NCBI GenBank assembly: GCA_913049535.1
Contig: CAJWYF010000002.1
Coordinates: forward strand, 97,768-161,767
Reading direction: 5' to 3'
DNA: 64,000 bases
From: an uncultured Synechococcus sp.
GTDB lineage: Bacteria; Cyanobacteriota; Cyanobacteriia; PCC-6307; Cyanobiaceae
Below, in pieces: positions 27,391-37,401 of this stretch; position 1 is the first letter of the stretch; each line of letters opens with the position of its first letter. Below the pieces are notes generated by a model that worked only from the letters and a program-made list of their open reading frames with translations, did no database searches and was not told the origin of the DNA. The position numbers and the translations under genes were made by a program.

Positions 27391-29691
27391 ATGAAATTTT
27401 CCGTTTCCGACCTGCTGGATCAGCTGCGGGGGGAGTCGGTGTTGCCAGTGGAGGATCTCGAGAAGAAGCTCGCCCTGCGTTCCGCCGTTGATAAGGCCCA
27501 GCTGGCGACGGCACTCCAGGCCCTTGAGAAGGTGGGGATTCTCCAGAGCGCTGAATCCGGTGTCAGCCGTGCGGCGAACGAGGAGGTGTTTGAAGCGCGC
27601 TTGCGGTGCTCCAGCAAGGGGTTTTGCTTTGCGTTGCGTGAAGGGGGTGGCGAGGACGTTTACATCCGCGACCACCAGCTCCATCACGCTTGGAACGGTG
27701 ATCGGGTGCTGGTGAAGGTGACGCGTGAGGGCGGCCGGCGGCGCTCACCAGAAGGTGGGGTGCAATGCATTCTCGAGCGTGCCAACACCACCGTGCTGGC
27801 CCAGGTGGAGCGCCAAGGCGAGCAGCTGCTGGCGTTGCCACTGGATGATCGGCTGCAGGCCCCCATCCAGCTTGCTGAGACCGATGCCGTTCACGCCGAC
27901 AACGCCGCTGAGGCTGTTGTCGAGGTGGAACTGGATCGCTTCCCCGTGGGGCAGTTCCCTCCACAGGGCCATGTGCGTCGCTCCCTCTCGATTCGGGGTG
28001 GCAATGCCGATGATCAGGCTCTGCTGATGGCACGCCACCGGCTCAGTTCCGATGGTTTCAGTGGCAGAGCCAGTCTCAAGGTGCCGGCGGAATCGGGTCG
28101 TGAAGACCTCACGGCACTGCCAACGCTCCTCTTCCAGCCCGGTCCTGCCAAGGACGCCATGGCCTTACCGGCGGTGTCATTGGAGTCCCTGGAGGAGGGT
28201 GGCTTCCGTCTCTGGGTCCATGCCGCCACCATCGCCGAGCGGATTGCACTGGAGTCGCCGCTTGAGCGCTGGCTGCGGCAGCAGGGTGAGGCCATCACGC
28301 TCGGATCCAGCTGGGTGCCGCTGCTCACTCCCGCCCTGCACAAGGCTTGTCAGCTCAGCCCCGGTGCGTCTCAAGAGGCGCTGTCTGTGGCGCTTGAACT
28401 GGATGCTGATGGGCAGCTGCAGCACTACCGCTTCTGCCGTTCCCAGGTCTCGGTGGACGCTGCAGTGGATGCCAAGGCAATGGCGGCGTTCCTGGAACGC
28501 AAACCCAAGGCGCGCACCACACCGGCGGCGCTCAAAGCGCTGAAACCCCATCTGCCGCTGCTCGAGCAGCTCCGTGCGGTGGTCTCGCTCCTGCGCCAGC
28601 AGCGTCTCGCGGTGGGAGGCCTGGAGCTGGATCTGCCGCTGGCTGATCTCGATGCCCTGCAGCTTCAGGGCCTGGGCCTGCCCGACCAGCGCAACAAAGG
28701 GTGGTTGCAGACCTTTGCTGAATCGTCTCCCCTCCACTGGCTGCGAGAGCTGATCCGGCCAGCGGAGCAGGCCATGGGCCGGCATCTCAAGGCTTTGGAG
28801 CTCCCCGGTCTGTTCTTGAACAACGCTGCTCCGGATCCAACAGAGCTGAACGATCTGGTCAAGCTCGCTGTCAGCCTCGACATCCCCCTCGAGCTCGGTA
28901 CCGATGGCAATGCACCGGCCGCTCAGGCTCTGGCTGCTGCCTTTGCCGCCACCGATCGTGCTCGGGTGCTGCAACAACAGCTCAGAGAGGCGGCGTCCCC
29001 GGTGCTGATTGCATCGGAACCGGCTGGTAATGCCCTGGCCGCTGAAGCGGAGGCCTATGCGCCCTGGTGCTGCCCCGGGCTGCACTACAGCGCCATCTGG
29101 AATCAGCTCGTCATGGCGAGTCTGCTGATTGATGGCAAGGACAGGCCCAGCGTGCGTCACAAGACCCGTCTGGATCTGGCCAGTGACAGTTGCCACGGCA
29201 AGGCGGACTGGCCCCTGCTCACCGGCAGCGTGCTGACACCCTTCGAGGAGGCCATGGCCAGTGGCCTGGTCAATCGCCTCAACAGCCGCTCCAGACTGGC
29301 GGATGAAGCGGAAGCCGACTGCCTGGCCCTAGTGCAAGCCCGCTCGGCTGAATCGCTGGTCGGCACGACCGTTAGCGGCGTTATCAGCGGCATCCAGAGC
29401 TACGGCTTCTTTGTCGAGCTGCCCCCGACACAGGTGGAGGGCCTGGTGCATGTGAGCTCCCTCAAGGACGACTGGTACGAGTACCGCTCGCGGCAGCATC
29501 GCCTTGTCGGCCGCAAGAACCGCCGCACCTACAAGCTCGGCGATGCCGTTGAGGTGGAGGTGCAGAAGGTGGATGTGCTGCGCCACCAGATCGACCTGGC
29601 GGTGGTGTTGCCTGAAGGGGAGCCCGCGGAGAGCGCTGAGATCAGCGAAGCTGACGTCTCTGCCTCCGACAGCACCGATGACGACAGCTGA
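27391..29691 (+). CDS. RNB-domain exoribonuclease (RNase II/R family) with C-terminal S1 domain
   Basis: N-terminal cold-shock-like segment, long RNB region, C-terminal SLVGTTVSGVISGIQSYGFFVELPPTQVEGLVHVSSL (S1). Confidence 0.88.
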   Translation: MKFSVSDLLDQLRGESVLPVEDLEKKLALRSAVDKAQLATALQALEKVGILQSAESGVSRAANEEVFEARLRCSSKGFCFALREGGGEDVYIRDHQLHHAWNGDRVLVKVTREGGRRRSPEGGVQCILERANTTVLAQVERQGEQLLALPLDDRLQAPIQLAETDAVHADNAAEAVVEVELDRFPVGQFPPQGHVRRSLSIRGGNADDQALLMARHRLSSDGFSGRASLKVPAESGREDLTALPTLLFQPGPAKDAMALPAVSLESLEEGGFRLWVHAATIAERIALESPLERWLRQQGEAITLGSSWVPLLTPALHKACQLSPGASQEALSVALELDADGQLQHYRFCRSQVSVDAAVDAKAMAAFLERKPKARTTPAALKALKPHLPLLEQLRAVVSLLRQQRLAVGGLELDLPLADLDALQLQGLGLPDQRNKGWLQTFAESSPLHWLRELIRPAEQAMGRHLKALELPGLFLNNAAPDPTELNDLVKLAVSLDIPLELGTDGNAPAAQALAAAFAATDRARVLQQQLREAASPVLIASEPAGNALAAEAEAYAPWCCPGLHYSAIWNQLVMASLLIDGKDRPSVRHKTRLDLASDSCHGKADWPLLTGSVLTPFEEAMASGLVNRLNSRSRLADEAEADCLALVQARSAESLVGTTVSGVISGIQSYGFFVELPPTQVEGLVHVSSLKDDWYEYRSRQHRLVGRKNRRTYKLGDAVEVEVQKVDVLRHQIDLAVVLPEGEPAESAEISEADVSASDSTDDDS

Positions 29692-30322
29692 GGTCAGCCC
29701 TCCCCTGCTGCTGGCGGTTTGCGGCGCCTCAGCCCAGGTGCTGGCCCTGAGAGCGTTGCAGCTGCTGCTCGAGGCAGGTGAATCCGTTGAGCTGGTCATC
29801 AGCCGCGGTGCCTTTGAGGTCTGGCGCGCGGAACTGGGCTTGGTTCTGCCGGTGGCGCCCGAGGAGCAGGAGCGGGTGCTGCGGGAGCGCTGCGGCACCG
29901 CATCGGGCCACTTGCGCTGCTACCGCTGGAATGATCAGGCAGCGCCACCGGCCAGTGGCAGCTACCGCGTCCGGGGCATGCTGATCCTGCCGGCCTCGAT
30001 GGGAACGGTGGGGCGCATCGCCTCCGGCATTGCCACCGACCTGGTGGAGCGCTGCGCCGATGTTCAGCTCAAGGAATCGCGTCCTCTGGTCATTGCCCCA
30101 CGGGAGATGCCCTGGAATCTCATCCATCTGCGCAACCTGACCACCCTGGCTGAGGCTGGAGCCCGGATCGCCCCACCAGTGCCAGCCTGGTATCACCAGC
30201 CTGAAACGTTGCAGGACATGGTGGATTTCATGGTGCTGCGAACCCTTGATCTTTTTGGTTACGACCTGGCCCCCCTGCGCCGCTGGAGTGGTCCGATCAG
30301 TGCCTCTCCGCAACGACCATGA
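29678..30322 (+). CDS. ubiX: flavin prenyltransferase UbiX
   Basis: GMLILPASMGTVGRIASGIATDLVERCADVQLKESRPLVIAPREMPWNLIHLRNLTTLAEAGARIAPPVPAWYHQPETLQDMVDFMVLRTLDLFG. Confidence 0.93.
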   Translation: MTTAEVSPPLLLAVCGASAQVLALRALQLLLEAGESVELVISRGAFEVWRAELGLVLPVAPEEQERVLRERCGTASGHLRCYRWNDQAAPPASGSYRVRGMLILPASMGTVGRIASGIATDLVERCADVQLKESRPLVIAPREMPWNLIHLRNLTTLAEAGARIAPPVPAWYHQPETLQDMVDFMVLRTLDLFGYDLAPLRRWSGPISASPQRP

Positions 30323-30843
30323 GGCGCTGGTTGCTGCTGCCGTTGCTGCTGCCGCTGCTGGCCGCCATGGCTGTGGGTCTGCTGAACAGGGATCAACCCA
30401 CCCGACTGCGCCTGCTGATTTGGAGCACACCGACCTTGCCCCTGGGCAGCTGGGTGCTGTTGGCCGCATCCGCTGGTGCCCTTGTCGCAGCAGGCGGCAC
30501 CGCCGCAGCATCCATGGGCGGGACGGACTGGGTTTCGCCTCGCCGGCAGGTGCGCTACCGCGATGCACCGCAGGCTGAAGACTCCGATTGGGGCCGTGAA
30601 GCTGAGCCCGCCGTGTCGTCAGCAGCGGAGGCTGACCCCCGGTCCCCAAAGGCTGCTGAAGCCAGTGGCGATCCGCCATGGCCGGAGCGTTCACCCCACG
30701 ATGCGCCACCGACCGTTTCGGTGCCGTTCCGCGTCGTCATGACCCATCGCTCAGCTGCCGCTGAGCCCGAGCCGGTCCGTGCGAACGCTGCGGCGACCCC
30801 CCATGCCGATGACTGGAGCGACGGTCCTGATGATGAGTGGTGA
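30319..30843 (+). CDS. hypothetical membrane protein with two N-terminal TM segments and disordered tail
   Basis: MRRWLLLPLLLPLLAAMAVGLL...LGSWVLLAASAGALVAAGGTAAA; ATGA overlap with ubiX. Confidence 0.6.
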   Translation: MRRWLLLPLLLPLLAAMAVGLLNRDQPTRLRLLIWSTPTLPLGSWVLLAASAGALVAAGGTAAASMGGTDWVSPRRQVRYRDAPQAEDSDWGREAEPAVSSAAEADPRSPKAAEASGDPPWPERSPHDAPPTVSVPFRVVMTHRSAAAEPEPVRANAAATPHADDWSDGPDDEW

Positions 30844-30874
30844 GTAGCCTGCTGCTCAGCTCAAAACGCCGCGC

Positions 30875-31294
30875 TTGACCGACTCGGCCGCTACTCCTGA
30901 CAAGAAGCCCGCACCGGCCAAGGCCAAACCCCCCAAGCCGGAGGACAAACCCTTCAGTGAGTTTGTGCCGCAGCTGCTGCTGCCGGCGCTGGAGAAGGAG
31001 ATCCAGAGCTACGGCGGTCCCGCGCCTCAACTGCAACTGGAACAGGGGCCGATGCCTGTAGTGGGGGAAACCTGCTGGCAGATCCGCGGTGAACTGCCCG
31101 GCGAGCGCCGCTTCTGGGTCTGCTTCACCAAGGAGGACATCCAGGCACCTAAGACCTTTGCGCTGGCTGAGTCTGGATCGTTGCCCAGCTTGTTGGAGTC
31201 TTTTCTGATTGATGAGAAGCGCATCACGCTGGCTCTGCTGGTGAGTCGCACCGTGCAGCGTCTGAACGGCCAGAAGTGGCTCGGGCCCAATTGA
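30875..31294 (+). CDS. DUF2996-type cyanobacterial protein
   Basis: Lys/Pro/Ala-rich N-terminus then [66 protein letters not shown]. Confidence 0.75.
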   Translation: MTDSAATPDKKPAPAKAKPPKPEDKPFSEFVPQLLLPALEKEIQSYGGPAPQLQLEQGPMPVVGETCWQIRGELPGERRFWVCFTKEDIQAPKTFALAESGSLPSLLESFLIDEKRITLALLVSRTVQRLNGQKWLGPN

Positions 31295-31341
31295 AGGCAG
31301 CTGCGCCTACGATGGGCGGTCAGATATGCCGTGACGAACGG

Positions 31342-32424
31342 ATGGTTCCTCCCAGCGCACTTGCCGATGCTCCTCGCTCCGGAGGTGAGCCAGCGATCAA
31401 GGATCCGGTGAAGGACACGATCCTCACACCGCGTTTCTACACGACGGATTTCGATGAAATGGCCGCCATGGATCTGCGGCCGAATGAGGAGGAACTCGAG
31501 GCCATTTGCGAGGAGTTTCGCAAGGACTACAACCGTCACCACTTCGTTCGCAACGCCGACTTTGACGGTGCTGCCGACAAGCTGGATCCGGAAACCCGCC
31601 GCGTCTTTGTTGAATTCCTTGAGCAGAGCTGCACATCGGAATTCTCTGGTTTCCTCCTCTACAAAGAGCTCAGCCGTCGCATCAAGACCCGCAACCCCCT
31701 GCTGGCCGAGTGCTTTGCCCACATGGCTCGCGATGAAGCTCGCCATGCCGGCTTCTTGAACAAAGCCATGGGGGATTTCGGCGTCCAGCTGGATCTGGGC
31801 TTTTTGACCGCTAACAAGGCCTATACGTTCTTCAAACCGAAGTTCATCTTCTACGCCACCTACCTCTCCGAGAAGATTGGCTACTGGCGCTACATCGCCA
31901 TCTACCGCCATCTCGAGAAGAACCCCGACAGCAAGATTTTCCCGATCTTCAACTTCTTCGAAAACTGGTGTCAGGACGAGAACCGTCACGGCGACTTCTT
32001 TGATGCGCTGATGAAGGCCCAGCCCAGCTCGGTGCGTGGCTTGCAGGCGCGCCTGTGGTGCCGCTTCTTCCTGCTGGCCGTCTTCGCCACCATGTATGTG
32101 CGTGATGTGGCCCGCAAGGAGTTCTACGAAGCCCTCGGCCTCGATGCCCGCACCTACGACAAGTACGTGATCGCCAAGACGAATGAAACCTCGGCGCGCG
32201 TCTTCCCCGTCGTGCTCAATGTCGATCACCCACGTTTCTACGTGCGCCTTGAGCGCATCGTGGCGAACAACGACCGCCTCAGTGCTGCTGATTCCAGTGA
32301 CGCCCCCGCTCCGCTGAAACTGCTGCGCAAGCTCCCCTTCTGGGGCGCTAACGCCCTGGAGATGGCCAAGCTGTTCCTGACAGCGCCCATTCCCAGCGAC
32401 CAATACCAGCCCGCCATCCGCTGA
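31342..32424 (+). CDS. acsF: Mg-protoporphyrin IX monomethyl ester (oxidative) cyclase, di-iron
   Basis: [16 protein letters not shown]...[14 protein letters not shown]...[15 protein letters not shown] (ExxH di-iron)...[15 protein letters not shown] (ExxH). Confidence 0.97.
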   Translation: MVPPSALADAPRSGGEPAIKDPVKDTILTPRFYTTDFDEMAAMDLRPNEEELEAICEEFRKDYNRHHFVRNADFDGAADKLDPETRRVFVEFLEQSCTSEFSGFLLYKELSRRIKTRNPLLAECFAHMARDEARHAGFLNKAMGDFGVQLDLGFLTANKAYTFFKPKFIFYATYLSEKIGYWRYIAIYRHLEKNPDSKIFPIFNFFENWCQDENRHGDFFDALMKAQPSSVRGLQARLWCRFFLLAVFATMYVRDVARKEFYEALGLDARTYDKYVIAKTNETSARVFPVVLNVDHPRFYVRLERIVANNDRLSAADSSDAPAPLKLLRKLPFWGANALEMAKLFLTAPIPSDQYQPAIR

Positions 32425-32431
32425 AGCCTCT

Positions 32432-33856
32432 GTGAGTTTTCTTGAATCCTTCTGGCGCCAGCGGCTCGAGCTGCTGCTGGCCGCCGGTCGTGCTGCTGGC
32501 GCCGACCTGGTTGAAGTCTTCCTCGAGCGTGGTGATCGCCTCGGGGTCCTGGCTGAACAGGAGCGGGTGACCAGTGTCAGCCCCTCCTTTGCCACCGGTG
32601 CCGGGGTCAGAGTCTTTCTCGGTGCCGAGCAAGGCCACCGTGACGGTTTTGTCAGCACTAATGACCTGAGTGAGCAGGGCCTGCTGCACGCCCTTGATCA
32701 AGCTCTGGGAATGCTCTCGCTGCAGCGCCCTGGCGGAAACGGCACCAACCTTGCCGATTTCCAGGGCCTTGCTGAGCTCAGTGATTTCGGTGCTGGCAAG
32801 CAGGACTGGCTCGGTCGCTGCCCCGGCGTTGAGACCATTGCCGATCGCCTGCTCGAGGGCACGGCTCGCCTGGAGCAGCACGGTCAGCACCTGCAAGCAC
32901 GCCGCGGCAACTACTCCCGCGATTGGCAGGAGGTGTTGGTCGCCGCCAGTGACGGCACCTTTGCCCGTGATTTGCGACTGCACCAGACCCTTGGTCTCAG
33001 TGTTCTGGCCGCTGACGGTGAGCACAGAGCCGGTGTGGCTCGCCGTTTTGGCAGCACGGATCTGCCGGAGGATCTGATGGTCTGGGATGCCGATGGCACG
33101 GCCCGTGACATCACCTCCAGCAGCGCGACGATGCTGTACGCCGATTACGTCGATGCGGGCACCTACCCGGTGGTGCTGGCCAACAAATTCGGTGGGGTCA
33201 TCTTCCATGAGGCCTGCGGCCACCTGCTGGAGACCACGCAGATTGAGAGGGGAACCACACCTTTTGCCAAGCGCATCGGTGAGCCCATTGCCCACGAGTC
33301 GGTCACAGCGATCGATGAGGGCCTCTCGCCTCAGTCATTCGGCTCTCTCTCGATGGATGACGAGGGCAAGGCGCCCCAGCGCACGACCCTGATTGAAAAC
33401 GGCATCCTCAAGGCGTTCCTGTCCGACCGCGCCGGTGAGATGCGCACCGGCCAACCCCGCACAGGCAGTGGCCGCCGCCAGAGCTACTCCTTTGCAGCCG
33501 CCAGTCGCATGCGCAATACCTTCATCGCAGCAGGCCCCCATTCACCCCAGGATCTGATCGGCTCGGTGGACCGCGGTCTCTATTGCAAGGTGATGGGTGG
33601 TGGGAGTGTTGGCCCCACTGGCCAGTTCAACTTCTCCGTTGAGGAGGGCTATCTGATCGAGGACGGCCAACTGGGCAAGCCCGTCAAGGGGGCCACCTTG
33701 ATTGGTGATGCTGAAACGGTGATGCCTCGCATCTCCATGTGCGCCAATGATCTGGACCTGGCAGCTGGCTTCTGCGGCTCGGTCAGTGGCAGCGTTTACG
33801 TCACGGTCGGTCAGCCCCACGTCAAGGTGGACGCCATCACCGTCGGAGGGCGCTGA
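32432..33856 (+). CDS. tldD: TldD-type metallopeptidase
   Basis: FGGVIFHEACGHLLETTQIERGTTPFA (HExxxH), MGGGSVGPTGQFNFSVEEGYLIEDGQLGKPVKGATLIG. Confidence 0.9.
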   Translation: MSFLESFWRQRLELLLAAGRAAGADLVEVFLERGDRLGVLAEQERVTSVSPSFATGAGVRVFLGAEQGHRDGFVSTNDLSEQGLLHALDQALGMLSLQRPGGNGTNLADFQGLAELSDFGAGKQDWLGRCPGVETIADRLLEGTARLEQHGQHLQARRGNYSRDWQEVLVAASDGTFARDLRLHQTLGLSVLAADGEHRAGVARRFGSTDLPEDLMVWDADGTARDITSSSATMLYADYVDAGTYPVVLANKFGGVIFHEACGHLLETTQIERGTTPFAKRIGEPIAHESVTAIDEGLSPQSFGSLSMDDEGKAPQRTTLIENGILKAFLSDRAGEMRTGQPRTGSGRRQSYSFAAASRMRNTFIAAGPHSPQDLIGSVDRGLYCKVMGGGSVGPTGQFNFSVEEGYLIEDGQLGKPVKGATLIGDAETVMPRISMCANDLDLAAGFCGSVSGSVYVTVGQPHVKVDAITVGGR

Positions 33857-33857
33857 G

Positions 33858-35213
33858 ATGCTGGATCCACAACAGCTCCATGATCAACTCGAGCAGCTGG
33901 CCCGCAGCAAGGGCATCAGCCAATGGGATCTGGGCGCCACCAGCAGTACGGACCTGTCGGTTCAGGTCGATCGTGGTGAACCTCGTCAACTGAAAGGCGC
34001 ACAGCGCAGCGCTGTGACCGTGCGGGCCTGGAGCACCGATGGTCGCGTCGGTATCACCAGCAGCACTGATCTTTCTGCTGATGGTCTGGCGCTGGCCCTG
34101 AGCGGAGCGGCCGAGGCCAGTGCTTTCGGTGATCTGCAGGAACCCCCTGGTCTCTCCTGCCGCTCCACCGAGCCCACCGCGTCCATTGAGCGTCCCATGC
34201 GGGAGGCGCAGCCCATCCAGCAGATGCTTTCCACGCTGCTTGATGCCGAGAAACAGTTGCTGGATCGCCACAGCAGCATTAGCACCGTCCCTTACAACGG
34301 GCTCTCCGAGCGCAGTGGTGAGCGCATCTATCTCAACAGCCTTGGCGCGCGGCGCCATGAGCGCCTGAGTTCCAGTTCGCTGTATCTCTACGCCCGCGCT
34401 GAGCAGGACGGCAGAAAGCCCCGCAGTGCCGGTGCCGTTCGTCTTGCCCACGGCTCAGCTGAGCTGGATGTACGGGGCTGCATCGATGAAGCCGCTGAGC
34501 TGACCATCAGCCATCTGGACTACGCGCCGATTGATACCGGCTCGTACACCTGCGTCTTCAGTCCTGATGCGTTCCTCGATCTGATCGGAGCCTTCAGCAA
34601 CATTTTCAATGCCAGGGCCGTCCTGGATGGCCTCAGCCTCTCGAATCGGGATTCCCTCGGCCAGCAGCTAGCGGTGCCGTTTCTGAGTCTCTGGGATGAC
34701 GCGCGTCATCCAGCCAATCTCGGCGCCTCTGCTTTTGACGGCGAGGGCACACCCACAGCTCGGCTACCCCTCATTGATGGGGGTGTTCTGAGCCATTTCC
34801 TCCACAGCGAGGGCACGGCCCGTCAGTTCGGGGTGGCTCCAACCGGCCACGCCGGCATGGGAGCGAAGGTTTCGGTGGGACCGGACTGGTTTGAAGTGGG
34901 TGCCACACCCGGCGCCGGCTGCGGTGACAGCAGCCTCGATCGTCATCGGGCGGATGGCGTGGTCTGGATCGACTCTCTTTCAGCGCTTCACGCTGGTGTC
35001 AAAGCCAGTCAGGGGGCCTTCTCACTGCCGTTTGACGGCTGGTTGCTCAAAGGTGGAGAGCGCCGTTCGATCGAGGCTGCCACCGTTGCTGGTGACATCC
35101 GCACCGTGCTGCGCTCGATCGTCGCCCTCGAAGGTGACCCTGAGGTCACGCCTGATGGCCTCTGCCCCCATGTCTGGGTGGAGGGTCTGGCCATCACCGG
35201 CGAGGCCGAGTGA
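33858..35213 (+). CDS. TldE/PmbA-type protein
   Basis: PmbA-like DRGEPRQLKGAQRSAVTVRAWSTDGRVGITSSTDLS...; lacks HExxxH; follows tldD directly. Confidence 0.88.
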   Translation: MLDPQQLHDQLEQLARSKGISQWDLGATSSTDLSVQVDRGEPRQLKGAQRSAVTVRAWSTDGRVGITSSTDLSADGLALALSGAAEASAFGDLQEPPGLSCRSTEPTASIERPMREAQPIQQMLSTLLDAEKQLLDRHSSISTVPYNGLSERSGERIYLNSLGARRHERLSSSSLYLYARAEQDGRKPRSAGAVRLAHGSAELDVRGCIDEAAELTISHLDYAPIDTGSYTCVFSPDAFLDLIGAFSNIFNARAVLDGLSLSNRDSLGQQLAVPFLSLWDDARHPANLGASAFDGEGTPTARLPLIDGGVLSHFLHSEGTARQFGVAPTGHAGMGAKVSVGPDWFEVGATPGAGCGDSSLDRHRADGVVWIDSLSALHAGVKASQGAFSLPFDGWLLKGGERRSIEAATVAGDIRTVLRSIVALEGDPEVTPDGLCPHVWVEGLAITGEAE

Positions 35214-36205
35214 AGATCCTCTTCTGGGGGACGCCGGCTTATGCCGTCCCCAGCCTGGAGGTCCTCGTGCAGGCCGGCCACGAGCTGGTAGGTGTCGTCA
35301 CCCAGCCGGATCGACGCCGAGGCCGGGGCAGTGCCCTGGTGCCTTCAGCGGTCAAGGCCCGCAGCCTTGAGCTCGCTCCTGAAGTGCCGGTGTTCACCCC
35401 GGTGCGCATCAGGAAGGATCTCGCGATGCAGGCCGAGCTGGCAGCACTCGGCGCTGATATCTCAGTGGTCGTGGCCTTTGGTCAGCTGCTGCCCATCGAG
35501 GTGCTGCAACAGCCTCCCCTGGGCTGCTGGAACGGCCATGGCTCCTTGTTGCCCCGCTGGCGTGGCGCCGGACCGATCCAGTGGAGTCTGATCGAAGGCG
35601 ATGGGCAGACCGGTGTCGGGATCATGGCCATGGAGGCTGGATTGGACACCGGCCCTGTGCTGCTGGAGCGCTCCTTGCCCATCGGGTTATTGGACACAGC
35701 AGCCCAGCTGTCCGATCGACTCAGCCATCTGACGGCTGAACTACTGGTGGAAGCCTTGCCTCGCATCGAGGCTGCCGGCCCTGGACCAGAAGCAGAACGG
35801 CTGCTGCGTCTGAACGTGCGTCCTCAGGCAGAGAGCGGCATCACGCTGGCTCGGCTGTTGACCAAGGAGGACTACTGCATCGACTGGAATGGCCGCGCTT
35901 TGGCCATTCATCGCCGTGTCATGGGACTTCACCCGGGGGCGTACTGCAGCTGGTTCGGCAAGCGACTCAAGCTGCTGGCAACAGAACCGTTGGTGCTGCG
36001 CCTTGCTGATCAGCTCAGCCCTGATGCCGCTGAGCTCAGTCGTCGCAGCTGGCCCGATGCGGAACCCGGCAGTGTGCTGGAAAAGGTTCGTGATGTGGGG
36101 CTGGTGATCGCTACCAGCGGTTGCCCACTGCTGTTGCGCGCTGCTCAGTTGGAGGGCAAGGCACCAAGCAACGGCAACGCCTTGATTCAGCAGCTCACTG
36201 CCTGA
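35210..36205 (+). CDS. fmt: methionyl-tRNA formyltransferase
   Basis: FWGTPAYAVPSLEVLVQAGHELVGVVTQPDRRRGRG...GCWNGHGSLLPRWRGAGPIQWSLIEGDGQTGVGIMAMEAGLDTGPVLL. Confidence 0.96.
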   Translation: MKILFWGTPAYAVPSLEVLVQAGHELVGVVTQPDRRRGRGSALVPSAVKARSLELAPEVPVFTPVRIRKDLAMQAELAALGADISVVVAFGQLLPIEVLQQPPLGCWNGHGSLLPRWRGAGPIQWSLIEGDGQTGVGIMAMEAGLDTGPVLLERSLPIGLLDTAAQLSDRLSHLTAELLVEALPRIEAAGPGPEAERLLRLNVRPQAESGITLARLLTKEDYCIDWNGRALAIHRRVMGLHPGAYCSWFGKRLKLLATEPLVLRLADQLSPDAAELSRRSWPDAEPGSVLEKVRDVGLVIATSGCPLLLRAAQLEGKAPSNGNALIQQLTA

Positions 36206-36293
36206 TGATCCAGACCAGTCGTGCCCAGGCCATCACCTGGGTGACGCTCAACAGGATCAAGCCGGTGCAGATGGGGCAGTGCAGAGGGCCCAT
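36195..36293 (-). CDS. microprotein (32 aa), CxxC plus one TM
   Basis: MGPLHCPICTGLILLSVTQVMAWARLVWIIRQ; start codon overlaps the upstream stop (TGATG). Confidence 0.45.
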   Translation of the reverse strand: MGPLHCPICTGLILLSVTQVMAWARLVWIIRQ

Positions 36294-36664
36294 CAGTTCG
36301 TGCTCGCGGTGTGATGGCTGCAGCGCTCGCAGGGGCCTTCTGGCAGCACGGCACAACGCAGCAGGGGGCTGCGGGCGTTGTAGATGCAGCTTGGATCGCC
36401 GATCACCCAACGGTTCTGCCACCAGCGAGCATCTTTGGGTTGACTCTGCGGCTTGACCACCAGCTTCACCCCATGGAGCTGGTAACGGCCGGAGCGCAGT
36501 TGATAGCGATGGCGCCGCTGGAGCACCAGATAACTGTCCCCTTTGACCTCAAGCCAGCGTCCAGGCTGCGGCACCTCATCAAGGGTCAGGCGATGTAAGA
36601 CCTGCTGGCTGCCGGCGCGGATCAGCTCAACCGCCAGTGATTCAGGCTGTTGGCCCTGATTCAC
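36293..36664 (-). CDS. conserved cyanobacterial hypothetical protein (DUF6464-like)
   Basis: VLHRLTLDEVPQPGRWLEVKGDSYLVLQRRHRYQLRSGRYQLHGVKLVVKPQ...IGDPSCIYNARSPLLRCAVLPEGPCERCSHH; GTG start overlapping the terC-like stop. Confidence 0.65.
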   Translation of the reverse strand: MNQGQQPESLAVELIRAGSQQVLHRLTLDEVPQPGRWLEVKGDSYLVLQRRHRYQLRSGRYQLHGVKLVVKPQSQPKDARWWQNRWVIGDPSCIYNARSPLLRCAVLPEGPCERCSHHTASTN

Positions 36665-37401
36665 GGATTTGCCCCCAGCGTTGCATCACTCTGGCGGGAA
36701 AAGCCCCAAAGGAACAGCAGGACCACCATCAGCAGCAGTCCCCACTCAGGCAGTTCCAGCGCTGGATAGGCCACCCGCACCGCCAGTTGAATGCCGACCA
36801 GGCCAACAGCGATGTACCCCGCAGCTTCCAGCCGGCTGTAGCGCTGCAGCAAGGTGATGAACAATCCGGAGGTGAGACGCAGCGCCACGATCCCCACGGC
36901 CCCGCCGGTGATGATCAGCGGCAGCCGGTCGCTGACCGCCACAGCGGCCGCAACGCTGTCCAGTGAGAACGCCAGATCGGTGATGGCGATGGACACAGCG
37001 GTCATCGCCAGCGATCGCGGGGCGCTCAGCGTCCCCCCGTCATCCTCTGCTTCGCTTGGATGCTCGCCGGTGTCGTTGGCGCCCTGCAGAAAGTGACTGC
37101 CGCACAGCCAGAGGAGATATGCCGCCCCTGCTGCCATCAACGGCCGGAAGGTGAGGACCCAGCGGGCCATCACGATCAGAACAATCCGAAAGACCAGGGC
37201 GAACACCAGACCCAGGTTCAGGGCGCGTCGTTGGGCCTCAGGTCCCACCTGACGCCGAGCGATGGCAGCCAGGGCGATGGCATTGTCAGCGGATAAGACG
37301 ATCTCCAGCCCCACGAGCACCGGAAGCAGCAGGGCGACCTCCTGCCAGGCATCGGCTGCATGAATCAGGGGAGTGAGGACTGGACTGGTGGAAGCTTCCA
37401 T
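36661..37401 (-). CDS. TerC-family integral membrane protein
   Basis: VGLEIVLSADNAIALAAIARR...ITDLAFSLDSVAAAVAVSD: TerC D/N-rich motifs. Confidence 0.9.
   Translation of the reverse strand: MEASTSPVLTPLIHAADAWQEVALLLPVLVGLEIVLSADNAIALAAIARRQVGPEAQRRALNLGLVFALVFRIVLIVMARWVLTFRPLMAAGAAYLLWLCGSHFLQGANDTGEHPSEAEDDGGTLSAPRSLAMTAVSIAITDLAFSLDSVAAAVAVSDRLPLIITGGAVGIVALRLTSGLFITLLQRYSRLEAAGYIAVGLVGIQLAVRVAYPALELPEWGLLLMVVLLFLWGFSRQSDATLGANP

Noticed and set aside
31027-32658. 543-aa minus ORF antisense to acsF
   Set aside because: acsF di-iron motifs are on the plus strand; shadow ORF.
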